A program made the position numbers and the translations under genes. The notes below the pieces were generated by a model, which did not search any database, was not told the origin of the DNA, and saw only the letters and a program-made list of their open reading frames with translations. Of a stretch of DNA of 54,515 nucleotides, positions 1 to 9,717 are shown in pieces. The stretch is from Acrocarpospora macrocephala. GTDB lineage: Bacteria > Actinomycetota > Actinomycetes > Streptosporangiales > Streptosporangiaceae. The stretch spans positions 297,921 through 352,435 of the forward strand of contig NZ_BLAE01000003.1 in NCBI RefSeq assembly GCF_009687865.1. Reading direction: 5' to 3'. Every line of letters starts with the position of its first letter. Position 1 is the first letter of the stretch.

Positions 1-704
1 GGGGGCGCCAGCGGCGGGATGTGGGTGGTGATGGGTGCTCCGGCGGTGTCGTTCTTGAAGCGGAGCAGGCCGCTGATGGCGGCGACAGCCGTACCTGCCG
101 GGTCGCTGGGGGCGGTGGCGCGGGTTCGGGCGGTCGGCGGGGTGCCGGGGATCAAGTCGAGCGGCTGGCTCCACTCGCATTCGCTAACCACGATCGTGCA
201 GGTCGGCTCCTGCGGCTTGGCCTTGTTCTGACCGTTGCACGGGAACGGGATGTTGTCGGCCTGGCTGCCGCCCTCCCACTTGGAGATCACGCTTGGGTCG
301 ATGATGCCGACCTGGACGGGGAAGGCGGCGGAGCCGGCGCCGTCGGGGCCGGTCACGCCGCGGACGCGGGTCTGGTGGGCGCAGCCCTTGCGGTCGTCCC
401 AGACCGGGAGCTGGCCGGCGACGGTGAAGTACATCCGGGACGGGTTGATGCACTGGGTGAGGGAGACCGGGGAGTTCGGGGCGAAGTTGCGCCACCGGAC
501 CGTCACCGTCTGGCCGGGGTCGAGGTCCACGACGTCGGGGCCGTCGACTCTGGTGCCGCCGGTCGCGGCGGTCCAGACTTCCACTGTCGGCAGTTCGGCC
601 GCCGCCATGGCGCTCGTCGGTCCCGGGGCGGGAAATGTCAGCAGGGCCGCGGCGATCGCGATCGCCCCCACGGCGGCCAGGGTCCTGCGTGACGCTCGCA
701 ACAC
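1..704 (-). CDS. Secreted protein, neocarzinostatin-like Ig fold (3' end outside window)
   Basis: This gene reads leftward and runs off the window edge, so only the first ~234 codons are visible. It starts at GTG 704 (TTG 701 also possible) behind GGAGAG. A signal peptide (hydrophobic AAVGAIAIAAALL, then an Ala-rich cleavage region) is followed by GQTVTVRWRNFAP, a paired Cys stretch and a TGPDGAGSAAF segment. That pattern resembles the neocarzinostatin/macromomycin-type Ig fold, but the match is from memory and weak. It diverges from the pst operon, sharing a ~310 bp intergenic region, so it may be a phosphate-regulated surface protein. The function is unknown. Confidence 0.6.
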   Translation of the reverse strand, partial: MLRASRRTLAAVGAIAIAAALLTFPAPGPTSAMAAAELPTVEVWTAATGGTRVDGPDVVDLDPGQTVTVRWRNFAPNSPVSLTQCINPSRMYFTVAGQLPVWDDRKGCAHQTRVRGVTGPDGAGSAAFPVQVGIIDPSVISKWEGGSQADNIPFPCNGQNKAKPQEPTCTIVVSECEWSQPLDLIPGTPPTARTRATAPSDPAGTAVAAISGLLRFKNDTAGAPITTHIPPLAP

Positions 705-789
705 AGTGCTCTCCACTTGCAAATGGCAGTAATCCCCCAAAAGGAAAGCGTTCGGGTGCCCGTCCGGCAATGGCATCGGGGGGCGGACA

Positions 790-900
790 TGAGTGTTCAC
801 TGGCACGTCGTGCCGTGGACACGGGAGGCCCGGCGGAATTCACCTGACCTCGCGATTCGCCGCGACTGGCAATTGTCGCGCCGGTTCTCGTTAACCCGGG
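790..900 (+). promoter_or_regulatory. Candidate promoter/PHO-box region of the pst operon
   Basis: The divergent region between the secreted-protein gene and pstC contains PHO-box-like cores GTTCACT (795-801), ATTCACC (838-844) and ATTCGCC (855-861). Actinobacterial PhoP binds 11-bp direct repeats resembling GTTCACC. The spacing here is not a clean 11 bp, so this is a weak candidate supported mainly by the downstream genes. Confidence 0.25.
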
Positions 901-1013
901 ATTGGTGATGCGGACAGGTCGGCATGGCGACACTTCGGTCTGACATATGCCCGCGAAGGGGAGCGCTCAGCACCAAGAGCCTCAGCGATGAGAGCCTCAG
1001 CAATAGGAGCACG

Positions 1014-2099
1014 GTGGAATCGAACGACGCCGAGGGATCGACGGGCCTCGCGGCCCTCGGCTTAGGTGAACCTCCGGACCCTCCAGGTCCTTCGAATCCC
1101 TCGGACCCCCCGAGTCCGCCAGGTCCTCCGGGACCTCCGGCCGACGAGGGTCCCCTGGCCGACGAGGGACCTCGCCGCATCGAGGCGAGGCTGAGCGGGA
1201 GCGACCGCTTCTACCGGGCGCTGGCCAGCACCGGCGCCGGGATCACGCTGCTGATCATCGTGCTGATCGGCGTCTTCCTGCTCCTGGAAGCGCTGCCCGC
1301 GTTCCAGTCCGCCGGGTTCGGCTTCCTGACCACCCAGCCCTGGAACCCCGACTCGGTGCCGCCCGAATTCGGCGTCGCCGCCATGATGTTCGGCACCGCC
1401 ATCACCGCGATCGTGGCCATGCTGGTGACTGTGCCGCTGGCCCTGGCCACGGCCGTGTTCATCAACGAGTACGCCCCGCGCGCCATCCGCGCCGCGCTCA
1501 CCTCGCTGGTCGACCTGATGGCGGCCATCCCCAGCCTGATCTTCGCCCTCTGGGGGTTGTTCTTCCTGGTCCCGTGGCTCCAGCCGATCGAGGGCTGGCT
1601 GGTGGCGCAGCTGGGCGGCTCGCTGCCGTTCATGCGGGCCGTCGCCACCGGCTCCTCGCTCTTCAACGCGGGCCTGGTGATCGCGCTGATGGCGATCCCG
1701 ATCACCACCTCGATCATCCGCGAGGTGCTCTCGCAGGCCCCCCGGCACGAGTGCGAGGGCGCGCTGGCGCTCGGCGGCACCCGGTGGGGGATGATCACTA
1801 CGGTCATCCTGCCGTTCGGGCGCACCGGCATCATCGGCGGCTCCATGCTCGGCCTCGGCCGCGCGCTCGGCGAGACCATCGCGGCCACGCTGATCCTCAA
1901 CATCCGCTTCGAGATCAAGCCGCAGATCTTCGAGACCGGCGGCATCACCGTGGCCAGCGGGATCGCGGTGGAGTTCTTCGACGCGCAGGAGCTGGGCCTG
2001 AGCGCGCTCATGGCGGCCGGGCTCTCGCTCTTCCTGGTGACCATCGTGATCAACCTGCTGGCCGCGATCGTGGTCGAGCGCGCGAAGTCGGTGGCCTGA
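1014..2099 (+). CDS. pstC: Phosphate ABC transporter permease PstC
   Basis: This is a membrane subunit of the high-affinity phosphate importer. GTG 1014 is preferred because AGGAG (1005-1009) sits just upstream; an in-frame ATG at 924 would add 30 polar residues. The ~361-residue product begins with an unusual Pro-rich, acidic cytoplasmic segment (repeated PPGP, DEGP). Several hydrophobic helices follow, with a binding-protein-dependent transport signature (EGALALGGTRWG, then GLGRALGETIAA), the loop that docks on the ATPase. It is the first gene of pstCABS, with one base between its stop and the pstA start. PstC family membership is clear; the Pro-rich extension is atypical. Confidence 0.93.
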   Translation: MESNDAEGSTGLAALGLGEPPDPPGPSNPSDPPSPPGPPGPPADEGPLADEGPRRIEARLSGSDRFYRALASTGAGITLLIIVLIGVFLLLEALPAFQSAGFGFLTTQPWNPDSVPPEFGVAAMMFGTAITAIVAMLVTVPLALATAVFINEYAPRAIRAALTSLVDLMAAIPSLIFALWGLFFLVPWLQPIEGWLVAQLGGSLPFMRAVATGSSLFNAGLVIALMAIPITTSIIREVLSQAPRHECEGALALGGTRWGMITTVILPFGRTGIIGGSMLGLGRALGETIAATLILNIRFEIKPQIFETGGITVASGIAVEFFDAQELGLSALMAAGLSLFLVTIVINLLAAIVVERAKSVA

Positions 2100-2100
2100 C

Positions 2101-3252
2101 ATGGCGGCGACCCGGGCTATCGAGCAAAAGCCCGCCGAAAAGCAGGATATTCCGGATAAAGCGGTGGATGCGGCGAAGGCGGCGCCGCGGCGGCGGCCCC
2201 GGGCCTGGCGGTGGGCCGACATCGGGGAGTTCGCCGGATCGGCCGCCTCCGCGCTGCTGCTGACCTGGCTGATCTTCGACAGATTCCTGCCGTTCCGGAT
2301 CCAGGGCGTGGCGTTCGTCGTCGCCTGGTATGTGCTGACCCTGCCCATCTACTGGCTGGTCGTCCGGGACGGCCACGGCCCGGTGACCGCCCGCGACCGG
2401 CTGGCCTCCCTCCTGATCACCACCGGCGCGGCGGTGGCCCTCTCGCCGATCTTCCTGGTGGTCGGGTACGTCACCGTCCGCGGCCTCGGCGTGATCGACT
2501 TCAGCTTCCTGGCCGAGACCATGGAGTTGACCGGCCCGCTCTCGGAGGCCGATGACGGCGGCCTGCTGCACTCGCTCATCGGCACCCTGGAGCAGCTCGG
2601 CATCGCCACCCTGATCGCGGTCCCGCTCGGCGTGCTGACCGCCGTCTACCTGAGCGAGATCTCCGGCCCGCTGGCCCGGCCCACCCGGCTGGTGGCCGAC
2701 GCGATGACCGCGCTGCCGTCGATCGTGGCCGGACTGTTCGTGTACTCGATCGTGGTCATCCGCACCGGGTGGGGGTTCTCCGGCTTCGCGGGCAGCCTGG
2801 CGCTGACCATCCTGATGCTGCCCACGGTGACCATCGCGGCCGAGCAGGTGCTCCGGGTGGTGCCCGGCAGCCTGCGGGAGGCGGCGCTGGCGCTGGGCTC
2901 GCCGTACTGGCGGAGTGTGCTGCTGGTGGTGTTGCCGACCGCGCGGGCGGGGCTGGCGACCGCGGTGATCCTCGGCATGGCCCGGGTGGTGGGGGAGACC
3001 GCGCCGGTTCTGCTCACGGTGGGCGGGACCAACGTCCTCAACGTCAATCCGTTCTCCGACTACCAGGACAACATCCCGCTCTTCGTGTTCAACCAGATCA
3101 GAAGCTCCAAGGAGACCTTTGTGGAACGTGCCTGGGGTGGCGCGCTGCTCCTGCTCGTGCTCGTGCTCATACTCTTCGTGCTGGCCCGGCTGGCCGGCGG
3201 CGCCGGTCCCGGCGGGGGCCGGAGCCGCCGTCGGAAGGGGGCGGCGAAGTGA
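2101..3252 (+). CDS. pstA: Phosphate ABC transporter permease PstA
   Basis: This is the second permease subunit, pairing with PstC to form the phosphate channel. The 383-residue product has a basic cytoplasmic N-terminus, about seven hydrophobic segments and the ABC-permease EAA loop ([20 protein letters not shown]) followed by [13 protein letters not shown], typical of PstA. The C-terminus is a hydrophobic helix followed by a Gly/Arg-rich tail. ATG 2101 follows the pstC stop by one base, and its stop overlaps the pstB GTG (GTGA), indicating translational coupling. An extra N-terminal helix pair makes it longer than the usual ~300 residues. Confidence 0.93.
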   Translation: MAATRAIEQKPAEKQDIPDKAVDAAKAAPRRRPRAWRWADIGEFAGSAASALLLTWLIFDRFLPFRIQGVAFVVAWYVLTLPIYWLVVRDGHGPVTARDRLASLLITTGAAVALSPIFLVVGYVTVRGLGVIDFSFLAETMELTGPLSEADDGGLLHSLIGTLEQLGIATLIAVPLGVLTAVYLSEISGPLARPTRLVADAMTALPSIVAGLFVYSIVVIRTGWGFSGFAGSLALTILMLPTVTIAAEQVLRVVPGSLREAALALGSPYWRSVLLVVLPTARAGLATAVILGMARVVGETAPVLLTVGGTNVLNVNPFSDYQDNIPLFVFNQIRSSKETFVERAWGGALLLLVLVLILFVLARLAGGAGPGGGRSRRRKGAAK

Positions 3253-4100
3253 GCACCCAGGAGACCGAGAAGGAGACCGAGACCACCACGGCCACCATGA
3301 CCACCACGGCCACGATGCCGGTCCAGCCGGCCGGGGGCACGCTGCGCGGGGTCGGGGTGTCGGCCTGGTTCGGTGCGCGCCGGGTGCTGGAAGGCGTCAA
3401 CATCGACATGCGCGCCGGGGTGGTGACGGCGCTGATCGGCCCCTCCGGCTGCGGCAAGTCCACCTTCCTGCGCATCCTCAACCGCATGCACGAGCTCGTC
3501 CCCATCGCCTCGCTGGCCGGGAGCGTACTGCTGGACGGCGACGACATCTACGGCACGGCGCTGCCCATCACCGAGGTGCGGCGGCGGATCGGCATGGTCT
3601 TCCAGAAGCCCAACCCGTTCCCCGCCATGACCATCGGCGACAACGTGATGGCCGGGCTGAAACTCACCGGCCGCAAGGCCGCCAACCGGGAGCAGCTCAT
3701 CGAGGAGAGCCTGCGCCGCGCCGGTCTCTGGAACGAGGTGCGCAACCGCCTGAGCGCCCCGGCGGGCGGGCTCTCCGGCGGCCAGCAGCAGCGGCTCTGC
3801 ATCGCCAGGTCGCTGGCCGTCCGGCCGGACGTGCTGCTCATGGACGAGCCCTGCTCGGCGCTCGACCCGACCTCCACCCGCCGGATCGAGGAGACCATCC
3901 ATGAACTCAAGGACCAGGTGACGATCGTGATCGTCACCCACAACATGCAGCAGGCGCAGCGGGTCTCCCAGCACTGCGCGTTCTTCCTGGCGGCCGAGGA
4001 CGAGCCGGGCCGGGTGGTCGAGCAGGGCGCCACCGAGCACATCTTCGGCTCGCCCGAGGACCCGCGCACCGCCGACTACGTCAACGGGAGGTTCGGATGA
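3249..4100 (+). CDS. pstB: Phosphate ABC transporter ATP-binding protein PstB
   Basis: This cytoplasmic ATPase powers phosphate import. GTG 3249 overlaps the pstA stop and gives 283 residues; the first ~30 are Thr/Glu-rich and nonconserved. Walker [10 protein letters not shown] spans 64-72, the ABC signature LSGGQQQR 175-182, and Walker B VLLMDEP 195-201. The switch His lies in IVTHNMQQA, and QKPNPFP is characteristic of PstB. The stop overlaps the pstS ATG by four bases. No phoU follows, although phoU often accompanies pstB. Confidence 0.95.
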   Translation: MSTQETEKETETTTATMTTTATMPVQPAGGTLRGVGVSAWFGARRVLEGVNIDMRAGVVTALIGPSGCGKSTFLRILNRMHELVPIASLAGSVLLDGDDIYGTALPITEVRRRIGMVFQKPNPFPAMTIGDNVMAGLKLTGRKAANREQLIEESLRRAGLWNEVRNRLSAPAGGLSGGQQQRLCIARSLAVRPDVLLMDEPCSALDPTSTRRIEETIHELKDQVTIVIVTHNMQQAQRVSQHCAFFLAAEDEPGRVVEQGATEHIFGSPEDPRTADYVNGRFG

Positions 4101-6022
4101 GCCGGGTCGCGATTTCGCTGTTGATGGTCCTGGTCTTCCTGGGAACCGGGCCCTCCCCCGCGAGCGGCGCGGACCTGCCGACCGTGAACGGGGCCGGGTC
4201 CACGTTCGCGTATCTGGCGATCCAGCAGTGGACCGTGGACGTGCGGCGGCAGGGGCTGTCGATCAACTACCAGCAGGTGGGATCCACCGCGGGGCGGGAC
4301 CGGTTCTCGAAGAGGGAGAACGCCGACTTCGCCTCCAGCGACGTGTCCTACCGGTTCCCCGACAACCTCGGCACGGAGGCCTTGCCGAACTTTCCGTACA
4401 CGTACATGCCGCTGGTCGGGGGTGGCACCGCCGTCATGTACAGCATCAAGGACAACGCCGGGCAGCCCATCACCGGGCTTCGGCTGTCGGGGCCGCTGCT
4501 GGTGAAGATCTTCACCAGCGCGTACTACACGCAGTATCGGGGCGAGCCGGAGATGTTCTGGGACGATAACGACATCAAGGCGGAGAACCCCGACATCCAG
4601 GCCCGGCTGCCGCACGCGCCGATCTACCCGGTGGTGCGCAAGGGTGGGTCCGGGACCACCTCGGTGTTCACCGAATACCTCAGCAAGCAGGCGGGGGACC
4701 GGTGGAAGGGCTACATGGAGGGCGGGTGCACCAAACCCGAAGGCTGCACCGGCCTGCCGCCCGCCGCACCGTCGGAGGACTGCAAGGGCGCCACCTGCGG
4801 GGCCACCGACGAGTGGCCGGACGGCCGGGGGTCGGGCGTGGAGTACAAGAGCGGCTCCGACACCGTCGCGATCGCCGTCCAGCAGGGACCGGCGGGCAAG
4901 GGCGCCATCGGCTACGCCGAGTACGCCTACGCCATCCAGGCCGGGCTGTCAGTGGTCAAGCTGAAGAACGCCTCCGGCAACTACGCCGAGCCGACCGCCT
5001 GCAGCCAGGCGATCGCGCTGACCGCGGCGCGCCGTAAGCCGGACGGCACCTACGACCTGACCGACGTGTACGCGCACACGCACCCCAACGCCTACCCGAT
5101 CTCCAGCTACAACTACATCATCGTGCCGACCGACGGGTACGACGCCGCCAAGGGCGAGGTGATCAGCAAGTTCACCCTGCACGCGATCACCGAGGGGCAG
5201 AAGAACGTCGACGCGATCGGCTACTCCCAGCTCCCGCAGGAACTCATCGAGCAGGGCCTGACCGCGCTCAACTCGGTGCCCGGCCATCCGACGCTGCCAA
5301 CCAGCGGAGCTCAGTGGGGCGCGTACTACAAGAGCCTCTCCCTGCCGGACGGGAAGAAGTGCGCCGAGGAAGGCGAGAAGGCGGTCGAGGAGAACCCCCC
5401 GAATAGCAATAACAACAACAACGATAACCAGAACAACAACAATAATAATAACCAGAACAACAATAGCAACAACAATAGCAATAACAACAACAATAATAAC
5501 AACAACAGCAACTCGCCCAGCCCGAGCGCCAGTCCTTCGCCGGGGGCCAGCAATCCCAGCGGTGGCGGCGGCGGGTCGAGTGCCAGTCCCAGCAATTCTC
5601 CCAAGTCCGGCGGTAAGTCCAACCCGACCGGCGGTTCCAGCAAGTCGGCCACGGGCGGCCCGGGCAGTGGCACGCCGGGAGCCGGGGACGGCGGTGGCGA
5701 CGGTGAGACCGGTGGCCCGGGCAGCGGTACGCCGACCGGCGGGGACATGTCGACGACGACCGGCACTAGCGACGGAACCACGCCCGGCGTCTCCCCCGAC
5801 GGGCAGGTCCTCCCGCTGGCCGACAGCTCGGGTACCAGCGGCGGCAACGCCAGCATCAACCCGCAACTCGCCGGGGGCGCCGCGACCGAGGTCAAGAAGG
5901 TCGCGGAGGCCGCCAGCACGCCCTGGACGCTGCTCGCGATGGTCCTCGCGCTGATCGCGGTCGTCTTCGGTCCCGCCGTGGCCGGGATGGCGGCCCGCCT
6001 GCGCCGCTCCCGCCAGCACTGA
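4097..6022 (+). CDS. pstS: Membrane-anchored PstS-type phosphate-binding protein
   Basis: This is the extracytoplasmic substrate-binding subunit of the Pst importer. An N-terminal signal peptide without a lipobox Cys is followed by the PstS domain (about 25-430): NGAGSTF near 30, [10 protein letters not shown], and RKGGSGTT at 181-188. Next come an Asn/Ser tract (about 436-473), a Gly/Ser/Pro/Thr-rich linker and a C-terminal hydrophobic helix ([16 protein letters not shown]) ending in a basic tail. It is therefore tethered to the membrane by its C-terminus, not lipidated. The canonical RxDGSGT loop has Gly183 where Asp is usual. Its position last in the operon, after pstCAB, differs from the common pstSCAB order. 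Confidence 0.88.
   Translation: MSRVAISLLMVLVFLGTGPSPASGADLPTVNGAGSTFAYLAIQQWTVDVRRQGLSINYQQVGSTAGRDRFSKRENADFASSDVSYRFPDNLGTEALPNFPYTYMPLVGGGTAVMYSIKDNAGQPITGLRLSGPLLVKIFTSAYYTQYRGEPEMFWDDNDIKAENPDIQARLPHAPIYPVVRKGGSGTTSVFTEYLSKQAGDRWKGYMEGGCTKPEGCTGLPPAAPSEDCKGATCGATDEWPDGRGSGVEYKSGSDTVAIAVQQGPAGKGAIGYAEYAYAIQAGLSVVKLKNASGNYAEPTACSQAIALTAARRKPDGTYDLTDVYAHTHPNAYPISSYNYIIVPTDGYDAAKGEVISKFTLHAITEGQKNVDAIGYSQLPQELIEQGLTALNSVPGHPTLPTSGAQWGAYYKSLSLPDGKKCAEEGEKAVEENPPNSNNNNNDNQNNNNNNNQNNNSNNNSNNNNNNNNNSNSPSPSASPSPGASNPSGGGGGSSASPSNSPKSGGKSNPTGGSSKSATGGPGSGTPGAGDGGGDGETGGPGSGTPTGGDMSTTTGTSDGTTPGVSPDGQVLPLADSSGTSGGNASINPQLAGGAATEVKKVAEAASTPWTLLAMVLALIAVVFGPAVAGMAARLRRSRQH
5402..5513 (+). repeat. Asn-codon low-complexity tract in pstS
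   Basis: A run of AAC/AAT codons broken by a few AGC/CAG/GAT codons encodes a poly-Asn/Ser/Gln linker. It is markedly AT-rich against the surrounding high-GC DNA and separates the binding domain from the wall-spanning Gly/Ser stalk. It probably works as a flexible spacer and is a likely site of length variation. Confidence 0.85.
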
Positions 6023-6032
6023 GAGAGAACCT

Positions 6033-8387
6033 ATGAGAATCCGACGGCTGGCCGTCGCCGCCCTCCTGGGTGGATCGGTCATCGTGGTCCCGCCGTTCGC
6101 CGGGAGCGCTGTCGCCGCGCCCGCGGCGCAGATCAGCACCCCGGGGGAGGGGACGCTGCACTCGCGCGCCCCCATCACCGTCAGCGGCACCGCGACCGGG
6201 GCGGTCTCCGTCCGGGTCGGCATCCAGGACCGCGCCGGGAAGCTCTGGTGGCGGCCGGGCACCTGGGGTGACTACAGCGCTCCCGTCGTGCCCGTCGGCC
6301 CCGGTGGCGCGTGGAGCTACACCTGGCCGGGCGGCGAGCCGGGCGACTACCTGGTCCAGGCCGTGGCGACAGCCGCCGATGGCTCCACCGACCCCGCGCT
6401 GCCGTTCCGCCGCTTCACCGTCACCGAACTGCCCGCCGCGGTCTCGGCGCAGCCGGACGCGGCGATCGCCGAGCCCGCCAAGGACGCGATCGTGCCCCGG
6501 GGCCGGGAGGTGGTCCTGCGCGGCCTGGCCGTCGACGACGTGTCGGTCACCGACGTCCGGGTGGCCGTACGCAACGTGGGCACCCAGCAGTGGTGGCATC
6601 CGAACGGGACCTGGGACACGAACTACGAAGCCCTCCAGGCCACGCCCTTCAGCGGCAGCGGGACCTTCGCGTGGACCTTCCGGTGGACCCCGCCCGAAGA
6701 CGGCCAGTACACCTTCGCCGTCAAGGTGCGGGACGGATCCGGCGCCGCCCGCGACATCAGCCGGACGTTCTTCGCCGACGGCAACGCGCCCACCACGACG
6801 GTCACGACCACCCGCCGGGCCTTCCCGAGCGGCGGGCCGGTGAAATGGGAGGGTGTGGCCGACGACGCGCGCGGCGTCGGCTCCGTCATGGTGGCCCTGC
6901 TCGACCGGGGCACCGGTAAATGGCTGCGCACCGACGGGACCTGGGGCGCCTACCAGCGGCGCGCGGTCACGCTGACCGGCCCACGTGACGGCGGGAAGGC
7001 GTCGGTGGCCAACGGGCAGCAGCTCTTCACCAGGACCGGCTGGTCCTTCGCGTGGACGCCACCAGGCCCCGGCAGCTATCAGGCTGAGTTCACCGCCATC
7101 GACGCGGCCGGCCAGGAGGACCCGGCCTACCCCCGCGTGCCCTTCACGGTCGGCGGCCCCGACTCGGCCGCGTTCGCCCCCGAGGTCACGATCACCGCGC
7201 CGATCCTCGGCAAGGGGTACGGCACCGGCCCGATCACGTTCTCCGGCACGGCCACCGACGACACCTCGGTACGCGAGGTGCGCCTCTACGTCATCAGCCG
7301 GGACACCGGCCAGTACTGGCAGCCCACCGGAGGCTGGGGCGCGGCCGCCGTCGCCTTCCGGCCCGCGCTCCAGGGTTCGGCCTGGTCGGCCACCTGGACC
7401 CCGCCGTCGTACGGCAACTTCACCCTGCGCGCCGAAGCGGCCGACGACCGGGGACTCACCGCCTCGCTCGCGGTGCCGTTCAGCCGGGGCAGCGGCGCGG
7501 GCGCCGGCTACGTCACGCTGCTGGCGAGCCGCTCGCAACTCGGCGCCGTCGACCAGAACTGCCAGCTCAGACGCGGCTCCGTCCCCCTCTTCGGAGACCT
7601 CGCCGACGACCTGCGCGCCCGGAACATCCCTGTCACGGGGTCGGTCGTGGTCCGCTACGCCGACGAGAACTTCTGCGACCCGACCCTGGCCGACTACGCC
7701 ACCTGGCCGGAGACCGAGCGCCTCCGCGACGAGTACGGCTGGAGCTTTGTCAGCCACAGCGCCAGCTACATCAACCTGACCCCGCCGGCCGGGCAACCCC
7801 AGCCGTCCCCGCAGACCCTGCGCGCGGAGACCTGCGGCTCGCTCGACGCCTTCGCCGCGCACGGCCACAGCCGGGCCTGGGGCCTGTTCCTCTACCCGGG
7901 GTACACGGGCAGCCCGCCCACCACCGCGGTCCAGCTCGACCCGGTGGCCACCTGCTTCGCCTACGCCCGCCAGTACGGCTACGGCGTCAACCTGCGCGAG
8001 CAGGCGCTCTCGCCCTACTTCGTGAGCGTGCAGGGCCTGGCCGGGAACTGGTGCAACGACCCCGCCCTCACCTGCTACCACTGGGTTCCGGTGCTGGGGA
8101 CGCGTACCGACGGCACCCGCTACACCCCGCCGGATCAGGTAGCCGCGATGCTGTCGGGCGTGGCGGGGCAGTGGCGCATCCTTCAGATCTACAAGTTCCT
8201 GCGCGGCAAACGCCTGGGCGGCACCGGCACCCAGTGGGACTGCACCGGCGACTGGCGGACCCACTGGACCAGCGACGGCGAGTCGTACTGCGCGAACGAC
8301 TTCACCACCGCCCTCAACCAGGCGCGCGGCGCCACGTACGCGGATCCGGCGACCGTGGCGACCGCGTGGGGCCGGGGGAGTCCCTGA
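6033..8387 (+). CDS. Secreted Ig-like repeat protein with deacetylase-like C-terminal domain
   Basis: This is a 784-residue exported protein with a signal peptide cleaved near Ala-Ala residues ~25-30. Four Ig-like repeats of about 100 residues follow (roughly 33-130, 145-245, 255-370, 385-490). Each carries a WW/W-x-P-x-G-T/G-W-G turn and a W-(S/A)-(Y/W/T)-T-W strand. The last ~290 residues (from GYVTLLASR) look like a NodB/polysaccharide-deacetylase-type barrel: VTGSVVVRY, WSFVSHSASY and ESCGS-like segments. The classical DD and HxxxH metal motifs are incomplete, so activity is doubtful. A GAGAGA site precedes ATG 6033, ten bases after pstS, so it may be co-transcribed. Confidence 0.7.
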   Translation: MRIRRLAVAALLGGSVIVVPPFAGSAVAAPAAQISTPGEGTLHSRAPITVSGTATGAVSVRVGIQDRAGKLWWRPGTWGDYSAPVVPVGPGGAWSYTWPGGEPGDYLVQAVATAADGSTDPALPFRRFTVTELPAAVSAQPDAAIAEPAKDAIVPRGREVVLRGLAVDDVSVTDVRVAVRNVGTQQWWHPNGTWDTNYEALQATPFSGSGTFAWTFRWTPPEDGQYTFAVKVRDGSGAARDISRTFFADGNAPTTTVTTTRRAFPSGGPVKWEGVADDARGVGSVMVALLDRGTGKWLRTDGTWGAYQRRAVTLTGPRDGGKASVANGQQLFTRTGWSFAWTPPGPGSYQAEFTAIDAAGQEDPAYPRVPFTVGGPDSAAFAPEVTITAPILGKGYGTGPITFSGTATDDTSVREVRLYVISRDTGQYWQPTGGWGAAAVAFRPALQGSAWSATWTPPSYGNFTLRAEAADDRGLTASLAVPFSRGSGAGAGYVTLLASRSQLGAVDQNCQLRRGSVPLFGDLADDLRARNIPVTGSVVVRYADENFCDPTLADYATWPETERLRDEYGWSFVSHSASYINLTPPAGQPQPSPQTLRAETCGSLDAFAAHGHSRAWGLFLYPGYTGSPPTTAVQLDPVATCFAYARQYGYGVNLREQALSPYFVSVQGLAGNWCNDPALTCYHWVPVLGTRTDGTRYTPPDQVAAMLSGVAGQWRILQIYKFLRGKRLGGTGTQWDCTGDWRTHWTSDGESYCANDFTTALNQARGATYADPATVATAWGRGSP

Positions 8388-8404
8388 AGCCGTTGTCTCG
8401 ACAG

Positions 8405-8427
8405 CTGCGCGCTAGTCACGCGCGCAG
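8405..8427. terminator. Hairpin between convergent genes
   Basis: Arms CTGCGCGC (8405-8412) and GCGCGCAG (8420-8427) form a perfect 8-bp stem with a 7-base loop. It sits where the Ig-repeat gene and the methyltransferase gene converge and overlaps the latter's stop codon. It could terminate both transcripts. There is no U-tract, as is common in actinobacteria. Confidence 0.5.
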
Positions 8428-9278
8428 ACCACGCTGAAGGTCAGCGTGGCCAGATCGGTGCGATCCCGGAATGGCCTGGCCAGACCGGGTCGTACCCGCT
8501 CGACGTAGGCGTCCGTGGCGACGCGGCCGGGCACGATGCGCGCCCGCCAGCCCGTCTCCTCGGCCGCCGCCAGGTAGTCGCTCGCGCGCAGCCGGTTGGG
8601 CACGCCGGGGAAGCTCATCCGCCGGTAGGTCCAGTCCGAGTAGCGGAGCAGGTTGAGCGGGTCGCGGGGACGGATGCCGCGCATGTGCACCATGCCATCC
8701 ACATGATGGGTCATGGTCGCGTTCGGCGCGGCCAGCTCGCCCAGCCGCGCGAACGTGGCGGGCACGTCGTCGAAATGCTCCAGCGCGGCACTGCTCACCA
8801 CCACGTCATAAGGGCCGTCCAGCCCCGGCAGCCCGGGAAACGCGGTCACGTGGTAGCCGATCCGATCCAGATCCACCGGCACGCCCAGGCGTTCCCCGAG
8901 GGCGTCGTAGTAGCGCGAGCCCGCGTCGTCGGCGAGCGGAAAAAGGTCCGCCGCCGTGTACGAGGCCGCGCCACGAGAAAGGATCACCGCACCGGTTCCA
9001 AGGTCAGGCCCGGGCCCCAATTCGAGCACCCGCAAGCCCTCCCAGCTCTGGACCCCGTCCTCCTCCCACCGGTCGACGACCGCGACCACATAGTCCACAC
9101 TCCGCCCCACCTCTTCCGTCGTGTACGGCCTCGGCCGCCGGTAAGCCTTGCCACGATGGCGTACCGCGTTAGCCAGGCCAAGGCCGAGGCCAAGGGTCCA
9201 CCAGAGCGGATTGGGATGGCGGGCGGCGGACAGGCTCAGCCGCCCCGGGCCGATGATCGGCGTGCCAGTGGTCGTCAT
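8412..9278 (-). CDS. Class I SAM-dependent methyltransferase
   Basis: This 288-residue protein has a short hydrophobic N-terminus (WWTLGLGLGLANAV) and then a Rossmann methyltransferase core. Motif I is VLELGPGPDLGTG, an acidic post-I strand carries AADLFPLAD, and motif IV is YDVVVSSAALEHFDD. The substrate is not apparent. ATG 9278 is preceded by AGGAA at a good distance. The leader containing this ribosome binding site is the edge of the upstream tandem-repeat array. The gene converges with the Ig-repeat gene. Confidence 0.82.
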   Translation of the reverse strand: MTTTGTPIIGPGRLSLSAARHPNPLWWTLGLGLGLANAVRHRGKAYRRPRPYTTEEVGRSVDYVVAVVDRWEEDGVQSWEGLRVLELGPGPDLGTGAVILSRGAASYTAADLFPLADDAGSRYYDALGERLGVPVDLDRIGYHVTAFPGLPGLDGPYDVVVSSAALEHFDDVPATFARLGELAAPNATMTHHVDGMVHMRGIRPRDPLNLLRYSDWTYRRMSFPGVPNRLRASDYLAAAEETGWRARIVPGRVATDAYVERVRPGLARPFRDRTDLATLTFSVVCARD

Positions 9279-9279
9279 G

Positions 9280-9668
9280 GGGGATTCCTAGCGAGGCCCC
9301 GCCAACGGCGGCGATCCTGCCGGGGAACAGCGGAGGAACAGCGACACGCACGCTCGACATGAAGTTCTTCACCGGCAGCCGTGTGGATGTTGTCACGGCA
9401 TTCACCTAGGGTTCCTCCCGCTCTATGGGGATTCCCAGCGAGGGCGGCGATCCCGCACCGCCACGGTGGCCCGGCATGGAGTTTCTTCACCGGCACATGC
9501 GTGGGTGTTGTCACGGTGCTCGCTGAGGGTTCCTCCCGCTTTGTGGGGATTCCCAGCGAGGAGTTGCCAGTGGTGGCGATCCCGCAGCGCCACGGTGGCT
9601 CGGCATGGAGTTCTTCACCGGCGCATGCGTCGGTGTTGTCACGGTGTTCGCCGAGGGTTCTCTCCGCT
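9280..9668. repeat. Tandem array of three long (~118-147 bp) repeats
   Basis: This otherwise gene-free stretch holds three direct copies. They begin with GGGGATTCC(C/T)AGCGAGG at 9280, 9427 and 9545, and include CACGGTGGC(C/T)CGGCATGGAGTT and GTTGTCACGG segments. Copies 2 and 3 are close; copy 1 is more diverged and longer. Read leftward, the first copy contains the ribosome binding site region of the methyltransferase gene. No convincing gene is seen between the array and the phytase-like gene. Confidence 0.85.
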
Positions 9669-9717
9669 TCGCCATGATCGGTCGTTCTCTGTTGTTTCGC
9701 TTGTTGGATCGCCGCGT

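Noticed and set aside
184-933. Minus-strand frame over the first gene (249 codons)
   Set aside because: It is Arg/Pro-rich with no signal peptide. The correct frame starts at GTG 704 and encodes a clear secreted protein.
5892-8264. Long minus-strand frame (790 codons) over the Ig-repeat gene
   Set aside because: The product is a low-complexity Gly/Arg/Val sequence typical of GC shadows. The plus strand has a signal peptide and Ig repeats.
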